A stretch of DNA of 64,000 nucleotides, taken from Rhodospirillaceae bacterium. GTDB taxonomy: Bacteria > Pseudomonadota > Alphaproteobacteria > Dongiales > Dongiaceae. This document shows, in pieces, positions 1 through 8,540 of this stretch (position 1 is its first letter; each line of letters opens with the position of its first letter). A model generated the notes under the pieces. The model was not told the origin of the DNA, ran no database searches, and saw only the letters and a program-made list of their open reading frames with translations. The stretch spans positions 1 through 64,000 of the forward strand of contig SSEL01000009.1 of assembly GCA_008012315.1 (NCBI GenBank), read 5' to 3'. A program made the translations under genes and the position numbers.

Positions 1-330
1 ATCTCGTCTCGACTGTAAGGCGTGGTTCGGGCATGCTTGTGGATGTTCATCCGGTCGTTCCTCCAGCGCTGAAGTGTCGCAACATCAGTCTGGTCCGGTC
101 AGGCCGGATGAACAACCTCCTGAAAGCTTACAGCTAGGAGACCTGTGCGCGGAATAAAAATCCTCCCCTTTAAGGGGAGGTGTCCGTCTGAAAGACGGAC
201 GGTGGGGTGAGAAATCCCCAAAATGCCAGCTATCCGCCGCCCCTCCACCACCCCAGGGCCTTAAGGCCCTCACTCTCGGTGTAGACCCTTCCGCCGATGG
301 GGGAGGAAGCATCATTCGCGCACAAGTCTC
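1..330. other. intergenic region with palindromic repeats
   Basis: No gene is visible in these 330 bases. The only structure is the palindromic block at 161-306, described separately. The rest (1-160) shows no recognisable RNA gene or reading frame with a ribosome binding site. Confidence 0.6.
161..306. repeat. composite intergenic palindromic repeat
   Basis: Three hairpins follow one another: CCTCCCCTTTAAGGGGAGG (162-180), GTCCGTCTGAAAGACGGAC (183-201) and AGGGCCTTAAGGCCCT (255-270). The outer parts also mirror each other at larger scale: GGTGGGGTG near 201-209 faces CCACCACCCC near 245-254, and the GGGGAGG near 174-180 recurs as GGGGGAGG near 299-306. Repeats of this build are common between genes in Alphaproteobacteria. 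It lies just downstream of the minus-strand gene ending at 331 and may act as a transcription end or RNA-stabilising structure; that role is inference. Confidence 0.6.
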
Positions 331-1317
331 TTAGCGGAAGAAACGATCGACTTCACCAAGCGGCTGCCAGCGCGGGTTGCGATCCTTGTCGACCAGCAAC
401 GCGCGCACGCCTTCCAGAAAGTCGCCGTGTTCCAGCATCCGGCAGGCAAGACGGTAATCCTGCAGGATCGCCAGCTCAAACGGCATGGCGAGCGTTTCGT
501 GCAGGTGGCGCAGGGTTACCGCCAGCGCAGTCGGCGACGCAGTGGACAAGGCGGCGCGCGCAGCTTCGGCCCACGGCGCGTCATGCGTCTCCAGGGCCTG
601 CGCAATCGTCTCCAGGTCGGCGCTGCAAAACAGCCGGGCAATATCAGCCGCCTGCTCTGCGACGGGTGATTCGCCCGGATCGACATGATGTTTGCGCAGA
701 ACGGTCTCGACCGCATCGGCCGCCGTTACAGCCAGCAGTTCGCTGAAAAGTGCGTTCTGGTTCGGGCAGTGGTGCGTTGCGACCCCGGCCCAGAAGCAAT
801 CCGCGGCGCCGAGCCGCGCGCCGGTCAGTGCCAGCCAGGCGCCGAGGCCTGGCTGCAGCCGCGCCAACTGCCAGCTCACGCCGACATCGGGGAAGAACCC
901 GATCCCTGTCTCCGGCATCGCCCAGAGCGTCTTCGGCCCGGCAACCCGATAGCGGCCATGCCAGGACACCCCGACGCCACCGCCCATGCAGATGCCGTCG
1001 ATCAGCGCGACATATGGCTTGGGGAAATTGAACAGCCGCCTGTTCATCGCATACTCGTCGGCGAAAAACCGACGCGCCTCGCTCATATCTTCAAGGGCCT
1101 GCGCCCGCACCGCCCGCACGTCGCCGCCCGCGCAAAAGGCCTTGTCCCCCGCCCCGTGCGCCACGACGCCGATCACGCTCGGATCGTCCGCCCAGGCCGT
1201 GAGCGCCTCATCAAGCGCCACGCACATCTGCCTGGTCAACGCGTTCAGGGCGGCGGGGCGATTGAACGTCGCAACACCCCAACCGCCCCGCCGTTCCAGC
1301 ACAATATCGTCCTGCAT
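331..1317 (-). CDS. 3-hydroxyisobutyryl-CoA hydrolase family protein (crotonase fold)
   Basis: A 328-aa crotonase-superfamily protein. It carries the oxyanion-hole segments KAFCAGGDVRAV (about residue 58) and MGGGVGVSWHG (about 111), then the acidic active-site stretch MPETGIGFFPDVG (about 134). The C-terminal EGVRALLVDKDRNPRW is typical of 3-hydroxyisobutyryl-CoA hydrolases rather than plain enoyl-CoA hydratases. The expected reaction is hydrolysis of 3-hydroxyisobutyryl-CoA in valine breakdown. It is slightly shorter than the usual 345-360 aa. No valine-pathway partners are adjacent, so the substrate is assigned from family features only; a generic enoyl-CoA hydratase/isomerase is the alternative. 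Confidence 0.85.
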   Translation of the reverse strand: MQDDIVLERRGGWGVATFNRPAALNALTRQMCVALDEALTAWADDPSVIGVVAHGAGDKAFCAGGDVRAVRAQALEDMSEARRFFADEYAMNRRLFNFPKPYVALIDGICMGGGVGVSWHGRYRVAGPKTLWAMPETGIGFFPDVGVSWQLARLQPGLGAWLALTGARLGAADCFWAGVATHHCPNQNALFSELLAVTAADAVETVLRKHHVDPGESPVAEQAADIARLFCSADLETIAQALETHDAPWAEAARAALSTASPTALAVTLRHLHETLAMPFELAILQDYRLACRMLEHGDFLEGVRALLVDKDRNPRWQPLGEVDRFFR

Positions 1318-1360
1318 GAAAGCCCCCTTCCAGCACCGGTCACAACAATAAACGCATGAC

Positions 1361-1438
1361 CTCGTGTCGTGGAATCGAAGTTCGCTACACTGTGATATCG
1401 GGCGACCAAGCGAACTTCGATTCTGAAAACGACACGAG
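1361..1438. repeat. palindromic repeat element, copy 1
   Basis: A 78-bp imperfect inverted repeat. The outer arms are CTCGTGTCGT and ACGACACGAG, the inner arms GAATCGAAGTTCGCT and AGCGAACTTCGATTC, and the loop contains TGATATCGGGCG. It forms a pair with the element at 1452-1528, which has the same outer head and a related loop but a different inner stem. No gene lies in 1318-1655 and no transposase is nearby. Confidence 0.75.
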
Positions 1439-1451
1439 AAACAATATCTTG

Positions 1452-1528
1452 CTCGTGTCCTTCTCGAATCTGAAATCCAACCGCGCCTGATATTGGGTGT
1501 AACGGATTTCAGATTCAGGACACTCGAG
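1452..1528. repeat. palindromic repeat element, copy 2
   Basis: A 77-bp inverted repeat that starts, like copy 1, with CTCGTGTC. Its inner arms GAATCTGAAATCC and GGATTTCAGATTC close over a loop containing TGATATTGGGTG. Head, loop and overall length match copy 1, while the stem sequence differs on both sides so that pairing is kept. The remaining sequence to the tRNA-Leu gene (1529-1655) shows nothing recognisable. Confidence 0.75.
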
Positions 1529-1655
1529 TTTCATGAGGTTTTTAGGCCTCCATGCAAGGCTCGATTGCGCAAGTATCTTCGATTCCTGTCAAATCATCGG
1601 AAATCAACCATAGAGAGTGCAAATCCAGCGATGGACTGCACAATCACTCGAGCTT

Positions 1656-1743
1656 TGGTGCGGGCGGCCGGGCTCGAACCGGCACGTCCTTGAGGGACTC
1701 GAGATTTTAAGTCTCGTGCGTCTACCGATTTCGCCACGCCCGC
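1656..1743 (-). tRNA. tRNA-Leu(UAA)
   Basis: Read on the minus strand, acceptor strands GCGGGCG and CGCCCGC pair fully and are followed by A and an encoded CCA. The anticodon arm is CGAGA-CTTAAAA-TCTCG, giving anticodon TAA. A long variable arm and the GGTTCGAGCCC T-arm fit a class II tRNA. It decodes UUA, and CUA/UUG by wobble. It stands alone between the palindromic repeats and the PEP-mutase-like gene. Confidence 0.95.
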
Positions 1744-1782
1744 ATCGTGAAAGTTCGCGCATACGCAGGTGCGGTGCGTGGT

Positions 1783-2553
1783 TCAAGCGTCCTCTTCGAT
1801 GAGAAAGGTCCGCGCCAGCTCCGTAAGCGCCGCCATGGCGGCCTGATAAGGCCCCGGCCCCTGGCTGATGCGCGCGACGCCCAGCGACTTCAGCGTCCAG
1901 ACCGGCGGGCAGCCCGGCATCATCATGATGTTGACCGGCAACGGCGATCTTGCAACCGCTACCTCGATCAGGCTGGCGGCGATCAACCCCGGCAGGAACA
2001 ACCCGTTCGCCCCTGCTTCGGCATAGGCATGCGCCCGCTCCAGCGCGCTCTCCAGCATATCCGCCGTATGCAGTTCCGGCGGATTCTGCAGGAACACGTC
2101 GGTACGCGCGTTGATGAAGAAATCGGCCCCTGCCCCACGCCGGGCGGCGCTCAGGCGCGCCACCGCCTCGTCCAGTGGCCGGGCGTCGCCGGTCGCCGGC
2201 ACGCTGTCCTCCAGGTTGCAGCCGACAGCCCCTGCCTCGGCCGCCAGCGCCAAAGTCTGGGCAACTCCCTCCGGGTCCGCACCGTAGCCGCTCTCCAGAT
2301 CGATGCTTACCGGCACGTCGACCACCGCCAGGATCCGCCCCAGATTGGCGAGCGCAAGATCGCGCGGCAGCTGCTCGCCGTCCCTGAAGCCATGAGCCGC
2401 CGCCACGGACCAGCTGCCGGTCGCGAGCGCCTTCGCCCCTGTAAGCGCCACGGCCTTCGCACTGCCGGCGTCCCAGATATTGGCGAGCAACAGCGGGTTG
2501 CCCGGCACATGCAAGGCCCGGAAGGCCGCGAATTTTTTGACCGGCTCCATCAT
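1783..2553 (-). CDS. isocitrate lyase/PEP mutase family protein
   Basis: A 256-aa protein with the (beta/alpha)8 fold signs of the PEP mutase/isocitrate lyase superfamily: NIWDAGSAKAVA near the start, DLESGYGADP (a metal-binding acidic segment), GAVGCNLEDS, and FFINARTDVFL. Uncharacterised homologues are common in Proteobacteria and may act on 2-oxo acids or carboxyphosphonates; the substrate cannot be read from sequence. The start is set at 2553 because GGGAGAGG lies 2 nt before that ATGATG; a start at 2574 would overlap the upstream gene end. It follows the DUF2167 gene on the same strand. Confidence 0.8.
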   Translation of the reverse strand: MMEPVKKFAAFRALHVPGNPLLLANIWDAGSAKAVALTGAKALATGSWSVAAAHGFRDGEQLPRDLALANLGRILAVVDVPVSIDLESGYGADPEGVAQTLALAAEAGAVGCNLEDSVPATGDARPLDEAVARLSAARRGAGADFFINARTDVFLQNPPELHTADMLESALERAHAYAEAGANGLFLPGLIAASLIEVAVARSPLPVNIMMMPGCPPVWTLKSLGVARISQGPGPYQAAMAALTELARTFLIEEDA

Positions 2554-2566
2554 CGCCTCTCCCACG

Positions 2567-3478
2567 TCATCCATCGCGTTTGCCGAACCGGCTGCGCAGA
2601 AACCGGCCGATTACAGCCACTGCAACCACGGCCAGTGCAATGAGTTTCTTGCCGAACGCCGCCAGCAGGGCCAACAGGCCGAGCTTCTTGGTCGCAGCAA
2701 CCCCAAGGCCGGCCGCCACGAGACCAGCCAGGCCATAGCCGGCCTTCTTGTCGAGGTTGGGGTCGAAATCGGCGTAGCGCGCGCCTTTGTTGAAATCGAC
2801 GGTCTGCGCCAGGCTTTGGGCTGCCTGCCTGACCTCGGCCAGGCTCGACATTCCCGAAATCATGTTAAGGCTGAGCACGCCGTTACGGCCCAGGATGCGC
2901 ACGTCGTAGCTCAGTGTATGATCCTGCTCGTCGCCAAACTGAATGTCCTGGGCCCAGATCATCGTGTGCCGGGCAGGATCATAGGAAGGCGGCTGGGCCC
3001 GGCCGATCAGATGCTGGAGCGGGTAACCGCCCTCCTTTCGCTCGGCGTTGATCTGCGGCTCCTGCGCGCGCCATTTGGCGATCAACTCACCATAGTCGGC
3101 GGTCTTGGCGTCGGAGTCGGTGACGTAGCCGCTCGGGTCATAGGTCACCACCGCTGACCAGAGGGAGTGGTTGAAATCCTCGCCCTTCTTGAAAACCAGC
3201 CCCAATACGCCCTCGGCCACGTTGGGCGGATTGTTCCAAGCCTCGACAATGATCCGCCGGGCGTCGCTTTCGCCGATGAAATAATAGTCCTGACCCAGAT
3301 GAAATGTGACGTTGGCGGGTGCAATGCTCACGTCGCCATATTGGCTTTGAATTGTCGCGGCAATGTCGGCGATGGTCTTCTGATAGGCGAGTTCCTCAGG
3401 CGTCGGCGCCGCCCCAATTGCAGCTGGCGCAGCAATCAGCACACTGAACCCGACCACCCCGCAAAACCATTTCTGCAT
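2567..3478 (-). CDS. DUF2167 family membrane-anchored protein
   Basis: A 303-aa exported protein. Residues 1-23 form a signal peptide ending near AIGAA. The body contains the DUF2167 signatures WNNPPNVAEGVLG, DPSGYVTDSDA and the GGYPLQHLIGRAQPPSYD region. Near the C-terminus there is a long hydrophobic stretch (about residues 255-292) and an Arg/Lys-rich tail, giving a C-terminal membrane anchor with most of the protein outside the cytoplasm. The family has no established function. It lies between the spuC-like aminotransferase and the PEP-mutase-like gene. Confidence 0.85.
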   Translation of the reverse strand: MQKWFCGVVGFSVLIAAPAAIGAAPTPEELAYQKTIADIAATIQSQYGDVSIAPANVTFHLGQDYYFIGESDARRIIVEAWNNPPNVAEGVLGLVFKKGEDFNHSLWSAVVTYDPSGYVTDSDAKTADYGELIAKWRAQEPQINAERKEGGYPLQHLIGRAQPPSYDPARHTMIWAQDIQFGDEQDHTLSYDVRILGRNGVLSLNMISGMSSLAEVRQAAQSLAQTVDFNKGARYADFDPNLDKKAGYGLAGLVAAGLGVAATKKLGLLALLAAFGKKLIALAVVAVAVIGRFLRSRFGKRDG

Positions 3479-3510
3479 GTATACCCCCTGATTTGCCTTC
3501 TGCTGGTTAT

Positions 3511-4902
3511 TCAGTCTTCAAGCGCGCGCAGCTTTGGCAGCGCGGCATCGAGCGCCGTGCGGATGATCTCGACCATACGGTCGATCTGAGCGGTCGAAAT
3601 GATGAGCGGCGGACACATGACGATGGTGTCGCGGATGCCGCGCACCATCAGGCCGCCCGCGATGCACAGATCGCGCACGATCGGCCCGGCCGTCCCCTCC
3701 TGGTTGCAGAAGCGGCGGTTGGTGCCCGGCTCCGATACGATCTCGACCGCTCCAAGCAGGCCGATCGAGCGCACCTGGCCTACCAGTTCGTGCCCTTCCA
3801 GCCGTTTCAGCGCCTGCGCCAGATACGGCCCCGTCTCGGTGCGGGTACGCGCAACCAGGCCTTCCCGCTCCAGGATGTCGATGTTGGCGAGTGCCACCGC
3901 CGCGCAGGTCGGGTGGCCGGAATAGGTATAGCCGTGCACGAAGTCCGAACCGCGGGTCTTCAGCACATCGATGATTTCGGCCGAGATCGCCGTCGCCGAA
4001 ATCGGCAGGTAGCCGCTGGACAGGCCCTTGGCCATCGGCGCGATATCGGGCGTGAAGCCGTAATGCTGGTGACCGAACCACTGCCCCAGCCGGCCGAAAC
4101 CACAGATCACTTCATCGGCCACCAGCAGCACGCCATACTGCTTGACGATGCGCATCACCTCCGGCCAGTAGCTCTCAGGCGGGATGACGACGCCACCAGC
4201 ACCCTGCACCGGCTCGGCGATCACGGCCGCCACGGTTTCCGGCCCGACCGCCAGTATGCGCTCCTCGATCGCCCGGGCGGCGCGCAGGCCGAAGGCCTCC
4301 GGGTCCTCGCCGAAGCCCTCCCCGAACCAGTAGGGCTGCATGACATGCTCGATGCCGGGGATCGGCAGTCCCCCCTGCGCGTGCATCGCCTTCATGCCGC
4401 CGAGACTGGCCCCGGCGACCGTCGAGCCGTGATAGCCGTTCCAGCGGGCGATCACGGTCTGGCGCTGCGGCTCGCCCTTCAGCGTCCAATAGTAGCGCAC
4501 CAGCCGCAGCACGGTGTCGTTCGCCTCGGAGCCGGACGAATTGAAGAACACATGCGGCAGCTTGTGGTCGAGCAGCCCGGAAATGCGCGCAGCCAGCTGT
4601 ACCGCCGGCGGGTTCGCGGTCTTGAAGAAGCTGTTGTAATAGGGCAACTCCAGCATCTGGGCATACGCCGCCTGCGCCAGTTCCTCGCGCCCGTAGCCGA
4701 CATTCACGCACCACAGACCGGCCATGCCGTCGAGGATCTCGATCCCGTCGCCATCGGTGATGACGCAGCCTTCGGCGCGGGTGATGATGCGGCTGCCGCC
4801 CATCTCGGCGATCAGGCGGTAATCGGCCTGCGCGGGCAGATGGTGCGCGACGTCGAGGCGACGCAGTTCGGCGACATCGTAGTTGCGACGGGGAGCAGTC
4901 AT
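3511..4902 (-). CDS. spuC: putrescine-pyruvate aminotransferase (class III, SpuC-like)
   Basis: A 463-aa PLP-dependent class III aminotransferase. Visible landmarks are NSSGSEANDTVLRL (phosphate-binding), WNGYHGSTVAGASLGG, VIAEPVQGAGG, LLVADEVICGFGRLG (the Asp that contacts the PLP ring nitrogen) and PMAKGLSSGYLPI, where the Lys forms the Schiff base. It should convert putrescine and pyruvate to 4-aminobutyraldehyde and alanine, as SpuC does in pseudomonads. The start at 4902 is preceded by AGAAGG; translation from 5028 would run through the upstream puuD gene. The gap to puuD is 20 nt, so it belongs to the polyamine operon. An omega-amino-acid:pyruvate aminotransferase is the alternative. 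Confidence 0.88.
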   Translation of the reverse strand: MTAPRRNYDVAELRRLDVAHHLPAQADYRLIAEMGGSRIITRAEGCVITDGDGIEILDGMAGLWCVNVGYGREELAQAAYAQMLELPYYNSFFKTANPPAVQLAARISGLLDHKLPHVFFNSSGSEANDTVLRLVRYYWTLKGEPQRQTVIARWNGYHGSTVAGASLGGMKAMHAQGGLPIPGIEHVMQPYWFGEGFGEDPEAFGLRAARAIEERILAVGPETVAAVIAEPVQGAGGVVIPPESYWPEVMRIVKQYGVLLVADEVICGFGRLGQWFGHQHYGFTPDIAPMAKGLSSGYLPISATAISAEIIDVLKTRGSDFVHGYTYSGHPTCAAVALANIDILEREGLVARTRTETGPYLAQALKRLEGHELVGQVRSIGLLGAVEIVSEPGTNRRFCNQEGTAGPIVRDLCIAGGLMVRGIRDTIVMCPPLIISTAQIDRMVEIIRTALDAALPKLRALED

Positions 4903-4922
4903 GCGATGATCCTTCTGAGTGT

Positions 4923-5660
4923 TCAGCCACTCTGCCCGTTTAGCGGGTCGCCGCGCAAGGCCCGACCAAGCGCACGGAAGTAGGCCTGGGAGTGCGGGTT
5001 CTCGTCCGCGTCCCATTCCGGGTGCCACTGCACGGCCAACACCGGCGCGTCGCCGATACGGGCCGAGAGCGCCTCCGGCAGGCCGTCCGGCGCGCGCGCC
5101 TCGACACTCAGTCCTTCGCCCAGCCGGTCGATACCCTGATAGTGCACCGAATTGACCATCAGCGTCTCGGTGCCCAGCGCCCCCGCCAGCACACCGCCCG
5201 GGGTCAGCGCGACAGCATGCTGGTGGGCGAACATCGGGCCGAGCGTCACCTTTTCCTCGGCGTGGTGCGCATCCCCCACATCGCGCCGCAAGGTGCCGCC
5301 GAACGCGACGTTCAATTCCTGGAAGCCGCGGCAGATGCCGAACACCGGCCGGCCGCGCGCGGTCATCGCGTCGACCAGCGCCAGCACCATGGCGTCGCGG
5401 TCTTCATCGAAAGGCCCCTCACCCGGCTCGGCGTCACCATAGCGACCAGGCGCGACGTTGGACGGGCTGCCGGTAAGCAGGATGCCATCCAGGCGCGGCG
5501 CGATCTCGCGCGCGTCGATCAGGTCTGGCAACGCCGGCACGATCAGCCCGGCGACGTCGGCATATTTCAGCGCCTTGACGATGTAGCGGTTCTGCACCTG
5601 CTGAGCCATTTCCTGGCCGGAGAAGCGATTGCAGGCGATGATGCCAAGCACTGGCCGCAT
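4923..5660 (-). CDS. puuD: gamma-glutamyl-gamma-aminobutyrate hydrolase family protein (PuuD/SpuA)
   Basis: A 245-aa class I glutamine-amidotransferase-like hydrolase. The nucleophile lies in GICRGFQELNVAFGG (about residue 112), and the His-Glu pair of the triad is in LAVQWHPEWD near residue 214. LTGSPSNVAP matches the PuuD oxyanion region. PuuD releases GABA and glutamate from gamma-glutamyl-GABA, the last step of the Puu pathway. It begins 1 nt before the end of the potG-like gene and is followed by spuC, so it is co-transcribed with the importer and the ligases. Confidence 0.9.
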   Translation of the reverse strand: MRPVLGIIACNRFSGQEMAQQVQNRYIVKALKYADVAGLIVPALPDLIDAREIAPRLDGILLTGSPSNVAPGRYGDAEPGEGPFDEDRDAMVLALVDAMTARGRPVFGICRGFQELNVAFGGTLRRDVGDAHHAEEKVTLGPMFAHQHAVALTPGGVLAGALGTETLMVNSVHYQGIDRLGEGLSVEARAPDGLPEALSARIGDAPVLAVQWHPEWDADENPHSQAYFRALGRALRGDPLNGQSG

Positions 5661-5661
5661 G

Positions 5662-6795
5662 TCAGGCCTGCAGCACGATCACGGACTCGTGGTGCCAGGC
5701 GAGCCAGACCGGCTCGTCCCAGGTGAAGTCCTCCTGGTCCCAGCGGGTCAGGTTGGGCCGGGTCACCCGGACTTCGTGCCCGGTCTCAAGCGTCACCAGG
5801 TAGATCGACTCGCTGCCGAGATAGGAGACCGTGCGGATCGTGCCGCGCGCCACGTTATAGCCGCTCGGCACATCCTCGATCGCCGGCGGGCGTTCGTCCG
5901 CGCGCTTGTGCAGCTCGATCTTCTCCGGGCGTACGGCGGCCCAGACGGTCGCGCCGGTCGCACCGGTGACGCCATGATCGAGATAGATCGGGCAGCCGGC
6001 CTGCGCGCTTTCGACCACGGCGCGGTGCGGCTCATCGACCGCCAGCCGACCCTCGAACAGGTTCACCGAGCCGAGGAAATCAGCGACGAAGCGGTTGGCC
6101 GGAAACTCGTAGAGCTCGGCAGGCGTACCGGTCTGGGCCAGCAGCCCGCGGTTCATCACCGCCGCGCGGCAGGCCATGGCGAGCGCTTCGTCCTGATCGT
6201 GGGTGACCATGACAAAGGTGATGCCGACATCGTCCTGCAGCTGCGCCAGCTCGAACCGCATGGCCTCGCGCAGCTTGGCGTCGAGCGCGGACAGCGGCTC
6301 ATCCAGCAGCAGCACCTTGGGCTGGTTGACCAGCGCACGGGCGAGCGCGACGCGCTGGCGCTGACCGCCCGAGAGCTGGTCCGGCGTGCGGGTGCCGAAA
6401 CCGGCGAGCTTCACCTGCTCGAGCGCCCGTTCGGCGCGGTCCCGCCGTTCCGCCGCCGCGACGCCCGCCATCTTCAGGCCGTAGGACACGTTGTCGAGCA
6501 CGCTCATGTGCGGAAACACCGCGTAGGACTGGAACACCATGTTTATGGGGCGCTTGTTGGGCGGCACCCGGCTCATGTCCTGCCCATCGATCAGAATGCG
6601 CCCTTCGGTCGGCGCCTCAAACCCGGCGATCATGCGCAGCAGGGTGGTCTTGCCGCAGCCCGACGGCCCGAGCAGCGCGAAGAACTCGCCGGGCAGGATC
6701 GCCAGCGTCGCGTCGTCAACCGCCAGCACGGGACCAAAGCGCTTGGTGACGCTCTCGATCTGGATGATGGGCTGAATGATGGGTTGGGTCATCAA
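5662..6795 (-). CDS. potG: polyamine ABC transporter ATP-binding protein (PotG/SpuF)
   Basis: A 377-aa ABC ATPase. Walker A GPSGCGKTT is at about residue 42, the Q-loop at VFQSYAVFPHMSV, the signature at LSGGQRQRVALARAL and Walker B at VLLLDEPLSALD, followed by the H-loop in VTHDQDEAL. The C-terminal 120 residues form a TOBE-type regulatory domain, as expected for Pot/Pho-class importers. It powers putrescine or spermidine uptake with the two adjacent permeases. Its start overlaps the end of potI by 4 nt (ATGA), so the two are translationally coupled. Confidence 0.93.
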   Translation of the reverse strand: MMTQPIIQPIIQIESVTKRFGPVLAVDDATLAILPGEFFALLGPSGCGKTTLLRMIAGFEAPTEGRILIDGQDMSRVPPNKRPINMVFQSYAVFPHMSVLDNVSYGLKMAGVAAAERRDRAERALEQVKLAGFGTRTPDQLSGGQRQRVALARALVNQPKVLLLDEPLSALDAKLREAMRFELAQLQDDVGITFVMVTHDQDEALAMACRAAVMNRGLLAQTGTPAELYEFPANRFVADFLGSVNLFEGRLAVDEPHRAVVESAQAGCPIYLDHGVTGATGATVWAAVRPEKIELHKRADERPPAIEDVPSGYNVARGTIRTVSYLGSESIYLVTLETGHEVRVTRPNLTRWDQEDFTWDEPVWLAWHHESVIVLQA

Positions 6796-7625
6796 TGCGC
6801 CTGTGCTGAGGACTGCAGACCACGCTGCGCCCGCAGCGCCAGCACAGTCAGCAGGATGGTGATCGCCATGAGGACGGTGGACGCCGCATTGACCGCCGGG
6901 GTCAAGGCGAAGCGCACCATCGAATAGACCTTGACCGGGAAGGTCACAGTGTTCGGGCCGGACGTGAAGAAGGTGATGACGAAATCATCCAGGCTCAGCG
7001 TGAACGCGAGCAGGGCGCCGGCGATCAGCGCCGGCTTCATGTGCGGCACCAGGATGTCGCGCAGCACGTCCCAGTCGCTCGCGCCGAGATCGCGCGCCGC
7101 CTCCTCCATTTCCGGGTTGAACGACACCAGCCGCGCGCCGACCACGATGGCGACGAACGGAAAGCAGAAGGAGATGTGCGCCATGGTCACCGCCCCGAGA
7201 TTGAGGGGCCAGGGGAGGTCCGCAGGCCAGCCGATTTTCACGAAGAAGGTCAGCATGGCGACGCCCATGCAGATTTCGGGCACCACGATCGGCAGGCCGA
7301 ACAGCCCGCTCAGCACGGATTTGGCGGGGAAACGGAAGCGCCAGAGCAGCAGCGCTGCCATCCCCCCCAGAACCACGCTTACGACGGTGGCGACAAACGC
7401 GATCGCCAGCGAGTTGCCAAACGCCTCGACCAGCCCGGAATTCTCCCAGGCCTTCTGATAGTATTTGAGGGTGAACCCCTTCCAGACGATGTTGCGCTTG
7501 CTGTCGTTGAAGCTGAACGCGACCAGCGCCAGCAGCGGCGCATAGAGGAACAGGAAGACCACGCCGAGCCAGAGGCGCATCCAGCCCCGACGCAGATAGT
7601 CGAGGGGTTCGACCATCGGCTTCAT
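6792..7625 (-). CDS. potI: polyamine ABC transporter permease (PotI/SpuH)
   Basis: A 277-aa inner-membrane permease with six hydrophobic segments and the EAA-loop motif EEAARDLGASDWDVL, where the ATPase docks. The N-terminal LYAPLLALVAFSFNDS is typical of PotC/PotI. The chosen ATG at 7625 overlaps the TGA of potH (ATGA). Translation from further upstream would only read potH in another frame. The order potH-potI-potG matches the Pseudomonas spuGH and E. coli potHI arrangement. Confidence 0.92.
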   Translation of the reverse strand: MKPMVEPLDYLRRGWMRLWLGVVFLFLYAPLLALVAFSFNDSKRNIVWKGFTLKYYQKAWENSGLVEAFGNSLAIAFVATVVSVVLGGMAALLLWRFRFPAKSVLSGLFGLPIVVPEICMGVAMLTFFVKIGWPADLPWPLNLGAVTMAHISFCFPFVAIVVGARLVSFNPEMEEAARDLGASDWDVLRDILVPHMKPALIAGALLAFTLSLDDFVITFFTSGPNTVTFPVKVYSMVRFALTPAVNAASTVLMAITILLTVLALRAQRGLQSSAQAH

Positions 7626-8533
7626 AGCGCCGCCCCGCCGCCACCGCGGCTGCGCGCAACGGCCGCCCGCACGAACAGCGCGATGAACGTGGCGTACATC
7701 AACAGGAACGACAGCGCGGCGCCGAACGGCCAGTCGTTCGCGCGCTTGAACTGGCGCTCGATCACATTGGCGATCAACTGGCTCGACGGCCCACCCAGCA
7801 GATCGGGGGCCAGGTAAGCGCCCAGAGCCGGCACCATGGTGACGATCACGCCGGAAATGATGCCCGGCAGCGCCAGCGGGCAGACGACATAGGCCAGGGT
7901 GCGCAGATGCCCGGCACCCAGATCCAGGCTGGCCTCGATCAGGGAACGGTCGATCCGCTCCAGCGCCGCATAGAGCGGCAGCACCATGAACGGCAGATGC
8001 ACATACACCAGACCGAACACGACCGCGAAATCCGTATACAGCAGGTGCAGGGGCTGAAACGGCGCGAGCGACCCCAGGCCCAGCAGCGCCAGCAGCCCGC
8101 TCAGCCCGTCCCAAAGCCAGCCGAGCCCGGCGTTCAGGAAGCCGTTGGTGCGCAGGACCGCGATCAGCGCATAGGTGCGGATGAGCAGATTGGTCCAGAA
8201 CGGCAGCATCACCAGCAGCAACAGCCAGGTCTTGGCGCGCGGCGGCGCAAACACGATCGCCAGCGCGACCGGAAAGCCCGCAATCAGGCAGATCATGGTC
8301 GTCGCTCCGGCGATCCAGAGCGATTTCAGCATGATCTCGAGGTAGAGCGGCTCCAGCGCGCGCTGGTAATTCGCCAGGGTCCCGGTGACCGTAATTTCCG
8401 TAAGCCCAGTGTTCTGGCCGAAGCTCAGCAGCCAGACGCCGCCGAGCGGCACCAGAAACAGCAGCAGCAGCCAGGCGACCGGAGGGACCGCCAGACTGGC
8501 GAAGAAGCCGGAATTTCGCCGCCAGTCCTGCAC
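7622..8533 (-). CDS. potH: polyamine ABC transporter permease (PotH/SpuG)
   Basis: A 303-aa inner-membrane permease. Hydrophobic segments begin at residues 10-30 (SLAVPPVAWLLLLFLVPLGG) and continue through LPFWTNLLIRTYALIAVL, a PotB/PotH hallmark. The EAA loop reads IEASLDLGAGHLRTL. It pairs with PotI to form the membrane channel of the polyamine importer. It starts 7 nt after the end of the binding-protein gene and overlaps potI by 4 nt. Confidence 0.92.
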   Translation of the reverse strand: MQDWRRNSGFFASLAVPPVAWLLLLFLVPLGGVWLLSFGQNTGLTEITVTGTLANYQRALEPLYLEIMLKSLWIAGATTMICLIAGFPVALAIVFAPPRAKTWLLLLVMLPFWTNLLIRTYALIAVLRTNGFLNAGLGWLWDGLSGLLALLGLGSLAPFQPLHLLYTDFAVVFGLVYVHLPFMVLPLYAALERIDRSLIEASLDLGAGHLRTLAYVVCPLALPGIISGVIVTMVPALGAYLAPDLLGGPSSQLIANVIERQFKRANDWPFGAALSFLLMYATFIALFVRAAVARSRGGGGAAL

Positions 8534-8540
8534 GCGGGGC

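Noticed and set aside
6792-8114. A longer, fused form of the PotI permease
   Set aside because: The upstream portion is an out-of-frame reading of potH; the ATGA overlap at 7622-7625 marks the real start.
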